Part shown: positions 61,868 to 64,000 of the stretch, one piece after another | Layout of the letters: every line of letters begins with the position of its first letter | How positions within the stretch are numbered: position 1 is the first letter of the stretch | Source: JBBPZA01 sp963728925 | GTDB lineage: Bacteria; Actinomycetota; Thermoleophilia; Solirubrobacterales; Solirubrobacteraceae | Assembly: GCA_963728925.1 (NCBI GenBank) | Contig: CAVSMB010000031.1 | Location: forward strand, 62,001 to 126,000 | DNA length: 64,000 nt | Reading direction: 5' to 3' | Translations under genes and position numbers: made by a program | Notes under the pieces: generated by a model | Told to the model about the DNA's origin: nothing | The model's database searches: none | What the model saw: the letters and a program-made list of their open reading frames with translations, nothing else

Positions 61868-63406
61868 ATGGAGACCCGACTGCTGATCGACGGCGAGCAG
61901 GTAGCGGGCGAGGGCCCGCCGCTGGCCGTCGAGAACCCCTTCACCGAGGAGACGCTCGCGACCGTCGCGCTGCCCTCGGAGGAGCAGGTCGACGCGGCGC
62001 TCGCCGCGGCGAGGCGCGCCGCCGGGCCGTGGGGGCGCATGCCCGCCGTCGAGCGCGCGGAGCTGCTCCACGACGCCGCGTCGCGTCTGCGGGCCGAGAC
62101 GGAGGCGCTCGCCCGGCTCATGACCCTCGAGGGCGGCAAGCCGCTGGTGGAGAACCGCGACGAGGTCGGCTGGACGGCCGCGGCCTTCGACTACTACGCC
62201 GAGCTCGGGCGCAACAGCGCCGGCCGCGTGATCCCGTCGATCGAGGAGACCCAGCTCTCGCTGGTGGTCAAGGAGCCGCTGGGCGTCGTCGCCGCGATCG
62301 TCCCCTGGAACTACCCCCTGCTGCTGCTCTCCTGGAAGCTCGCGCCGGCGCTCGCCGCCGGCAACGCCGTCGTCGCCAAGCCCTCCGAGCTGACTCCGCT
62401 CTCGACGCTGGCGCTGGCCCGTGCCTTCGAGCAGCTTCCGGCGGGGGTCCTCGGGATCCTGGCGGGCGCCGGCGACGTCGGGGAGCGGCTCGTCGACGAC
62501 CCACGCGTGGACGGCATCGCCTTCACCGGGTCGGTGGACACCGGACGGCGGATCGGTGTCCGTGCCGCGCAGCGCATCGCCCGCGTGAACCTCGAGCTCG
62601 GCGGCAAGGACCCCTTCATCGTGTGCGCCGACGTCGGCGCGGACGTCGGCGTTGCCGCCCGCGGCGGCGCGTGGGCCGCGTTCCTCAACGCCGGCCAGGT
62701 GTGCACCTCGGCCGAGCGCTTCTACGTGCAGCGCGAGGTCTACGACGACTTCGTCGAGGCCTTCGTGCAGCACACGGGGACGCTCGTGCTCGGCGACCCG
62801 CTCGACGAGGGCACCGACCTCGGCCCGATGGTCTCCTCACGCCAGCGCGACAAGGTCACCGCCCAGCTGGAGGCGGCGGTCGCCGCCGGCGCCGAGCTGG
62901 TCACCGGCGGCGGCGACGGCGGGCGCGAGCAGGGGCACTTCTTCGCCCCGGCCGTCGTGACGGGGGCGCCCGCGGAGACCGACCTGCTGCGGGAGGAGAC
63001 CTTCGGCCCGGTCGCGCCGATGGTCCCCGTCGCCTCGCTCGACGAGGCCATCGCGCTGGCCAACGGCACGCGCTTCGGGCTCGGCGCCAACGTCTACACA
63101 CGCGACCTCGACACCGCCGTGCGCTGCCTGCGCGAGATCCGCGCCGGCACGGTGTGGATCAACGACCCGCTCACCGACAACGACGCCGGGCCCTTCGGCG
63201 GCTTCGGGCAGTCGGGCCTGGGCCGCGAGCTGGGCGAGGAGGGCCTCGAGGCCTTCCAGGAGACCAAGCACGTCCACATCGAGACGAAGATCGCCGCGAA
63301 GTCGTGGTGGTACCCCTACGGCCCCGGGCAGGGCGACACGCCGCCCCACCCGTGGGGCGACACGCCGCCCCACCCGTGGGGCGACACGCCGCCCCACGGG
63401 GCTTGA
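61868..63406 (+). CDS. aldehyde dehydrogenase (NAD(P)+-dependent)
   Basis: 512 residues of the ALDH superfamily. WNYPLLL NAD-binding loop, general-base Glu in LELGGKDPFIV, catalytic Cys in FLNAGQVCTSAERF, ETFGPVAPMV near the C-terminus. Substrate not clear, semialdehyde or betaine-aldehyde type is possible. The last ~24 residues are repeats GDTPPHPW, GDTPPHPW, GDTPPHGA, outside the family fold. ATG 61868 chosen from homology. Confidence 0.93.
   Translation: METRLLIDGEQVAGEGPPLAVENPFTEETLATVALPSEEQVDAALAAARRAAGPWGRMPAVERAELLHDAASRLRAETEALARLMTLEGGKPLVENRDEVGWTAAAFDYYAELGRNSAGRVIPSIEETQLSLVVKEPLGVVAAIVPWNYPLLLLSWKLAPALAAGNAVVAKPSELTPLSTLALARAFEQLPAGVLGILAGAGDVGERLVDDPRVDGIAFTGSVDTGRRIGVRAAQRIARVNLELGGKDPFIVCADVGADVGVAARGGAWAAFLNAGQVCTSAERFYVQREVYDDFVEAFVQHTGTLVLGDPLDEGTDLGPMVSSRQRDKVTAQLEAAVAAGAELVTGGGDGGREQGHFFAPAVVTGAPAETDLLREETFGPVAPMVPVASLDEAIALANGTRFGLGANVYTRDLDTAVRCLREIRAGTVWINDPLTDNDAGPFGGFGQSGLGRELGEEGLEAFQETKHVHIETKIAAKSWWYPYGPGQGDTPPHPWGDTPPHPWGDTPPHGA
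63332..63396 (+). repeat. 24-bp tandem repeats at the ALDH 3' end
   Basis: Two exact copies of a 24-bp unit (63332-63355, 63356-63379) and a partial third. Each full unit contains GCCCCACCCGTGGGGC, a 7-bp inverted repeat, so the coding end can form consecutive hairpins. It codes for the tail repeats GDTPPHPW. Confidence 0.9.
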
Positions 63407-63431
63407 CGGGCGGGTCGGTCGACGAACAGCG

Positions 63432-63489
63432 GCGACGAGGGAGGGAAGCGACCGGCGTGGGCGGGCCGCATCTCCCCGCCCCTCGTCGC
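63432..63489. terminator. nested hairpin between convergent ALDH and pckG
   Basis: Outer stem GCGACGAGGG (63432-63441) / CCCTCGTCGC (63480-63489); inside it GGGCGGG / CCCGCCC can also pair. A further 8-bp stem lies at 63504-63535 (GCCGAGGC/GCCTCGGC). Location between converging genes fits a bidirectional terminator. No T-run. Confidence 0.55.
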
Positions 63490-63536
63490 TGCCGTTCGCC
63501 GGGGCCGAGGCGCCGCGTGAGGCCGGGGCCTCGGCG

Positions 63537-63602
63537 TCAGCGGCGCGCAGCGCGCTTGCGGCGGCGCTGGGCGAAGTAGTTCTTGATCCGTCGCCAGAGC
63601 AT
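63537..63602 (-). CDS. possible 21-residue basic peptide after pckG
   Basis: ATG to TGA frame encoding MLWRRIKNYFAQRRRKRAARR, 4 nt past the pckG stop. Strongly basic with a possible helix. No Shine-Dalgarno and no known family; may be chance. Reported because of its position and composition. Confidence 0.25.
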   Translation of the reverse strand: MLWRRIKNYFAQRRRKRAARR

Positions 63603-63606
63603 GAGG

Positions 63607-64000
63607 TCAGCGTAGCCGCCGCTCGAGGGCTTCGAGCTGCTCGCGGATCTCCGCGGGCAGGTCGTCGCCGAAGGTCGCCAGGTGCTCGGTGACCTGCGGA
63701 AGCTGGGCCCGGAACAGCTCGGGGTCCACCTCGAGCAGCTTGGCCATCTCCTGCTCGGAGAGGTCGAGGCCCTCGGTCTCGATCGCGCCCTCCGCCGGCA
63801 CGCGGCCGATCGGGGACTCGACCGCCTCGGCCTCGTCGTCGCAGCGGCGGAAGATCCACGCGAGCACGCGGCCGTTCTCGCCGAAGCCGGGCCACAGGAA
63901 CGTCCCATCCTCATCCTTGCGAAACCAGTTGACGTAGAAGATCCGCGGCAGCTTGTCCGCGTCCGCCTCTCGCCCGAGGGCGAGCCAGTGGCCGAAGTAG
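63607..64000 (-). CDS. pckG: phosphoenolpyruvate carboxykinase (GTP), C-terminal part
   Basis: About 130 residues at the window end; the N-terminal ~470 residues lie beyond base 64000. The visible part has FYVNWFRKDEDGTFLWPGFGENGRVLAWI, the conserved C-terminal domain of GTP-type PEPCK, and the usual acidic end (LPQVTEHLATFGDDLPAEI). Gluconeogenic enzyme; useful in an organism with the ethylmalonyl-CoA pathway. The active-site P-loop is outside the window. Confidence 0.93.
   Translation of the reverse strand, partial: YFGHWLALGREADADKLPRIFYVNWFRKDEDGTFLWPGFGENGRVLAWIFRRCDDEAEAVESPIGRVPAEGAIETEGLDLSEQEMAKLLEVDPELFRAQLPQVTEHLATFGDDLPAEIREQLEALERRLR

Overview
The window is very GC-rich, close-packed actinobacterial DNA. 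The codon use, the ATGA/GTGA stop-start overlaps, FO synthase (coenzyme F420), an F420-type LLM oxidoreductase, DtxR/Fur/MarR regulators and a form II Mo-hydroxylase operon all point to Actinomycetota. My best guess is Thermoleophilia/Solirubrobacterales; that lineage is an inference from gene content, not from a marker gene. I saw no rRNA, tRNA, CRISPR array, intact transposase, integrase or prophage gene.

Layout. 1-4.0 kb: fatty-acid operon fabD-fabH-fabG-acpP-fabF (minus strand, fabF cut by the window edge). 4.1-7.2 kb: MFS exporter, then a membrane HD-GYP protein and a small HTH protein. 7.2-9.0 kb: two decayed genes facing each other (SMP-30 lactonase and DHA2 MFS). 9.0-13.0 kb: fbiC followed by a GAF histidine kinase and a NarL-type regulator. 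13.0-19.3 kb: aquaporin, an orphan THI5-like lipoprotein, an FAD disulfide-reductase operon with two small unknown proteins, and two secreted proteins. 19.4-21.4 kb: mntR-mntH with a candidate operator. 21.7-23.8 kb: ygfZ and ltrA.

24-33 kb is metal- and surface-oriented: GNAT, DUF4331 secreted protein, TPR protein overlapping a His-rich NicO exporter, a shortened DUF559 protein, a scar joining a cyclase-family gene to an acyl-CoA synthetase tail, then a Fur-family regulator, a NiCoT nickel permease behind a palindrome, and a 66-residue His-rich protein. 33-40 kb: DEDDh/GIY-YIG nuclease, lipoprotein, MarR with an internally deleted EmrB gene, Cys-rich mini-protein, ferritin, CorA and YihY.

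40-46 kb holds key steps of the ethylmalonyl-CoA pathway: ccr plus a coupled 108-residue unknown, then ethylmalonyl-CoA mutase (ecm/meaA) and its GTPase meaB, with clpS and an MBL hydrolase between. 46.5-53.8 kb is the Mo-hydroxylase operon coxS-L-M-D-E-mobA-coxG; moaA (molybdopterin synthesis) lies next to it behind an LLM oxidoreductase. 56-59.6 kb: crotonase-fold protein, Ser/Thr kinase and a serine-hydrolase lipoprotein with overlapping ends. 59.6-64 kb: zinc-ribbon protein, membrane spermidine-synthase-like protein, methyltransferase stub, aldehyde dehydrogenase, and the 3' end of pckG.

The most unusual property is the number of broken genes among intact housekeeping operons (SMP-30, two DHA2 MFS genes, cyclase, acyl-CoA synthetase, DipZ tail, methyltransferase head, a coiled-coil protein). 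Some carry clean deletion junctions; several carry single-base losses that could be assembly errors. The most promising under-described units are fbiC-kinase-regulator, DUF4331/TPR/NicO, and the small protein coupled to ccr.
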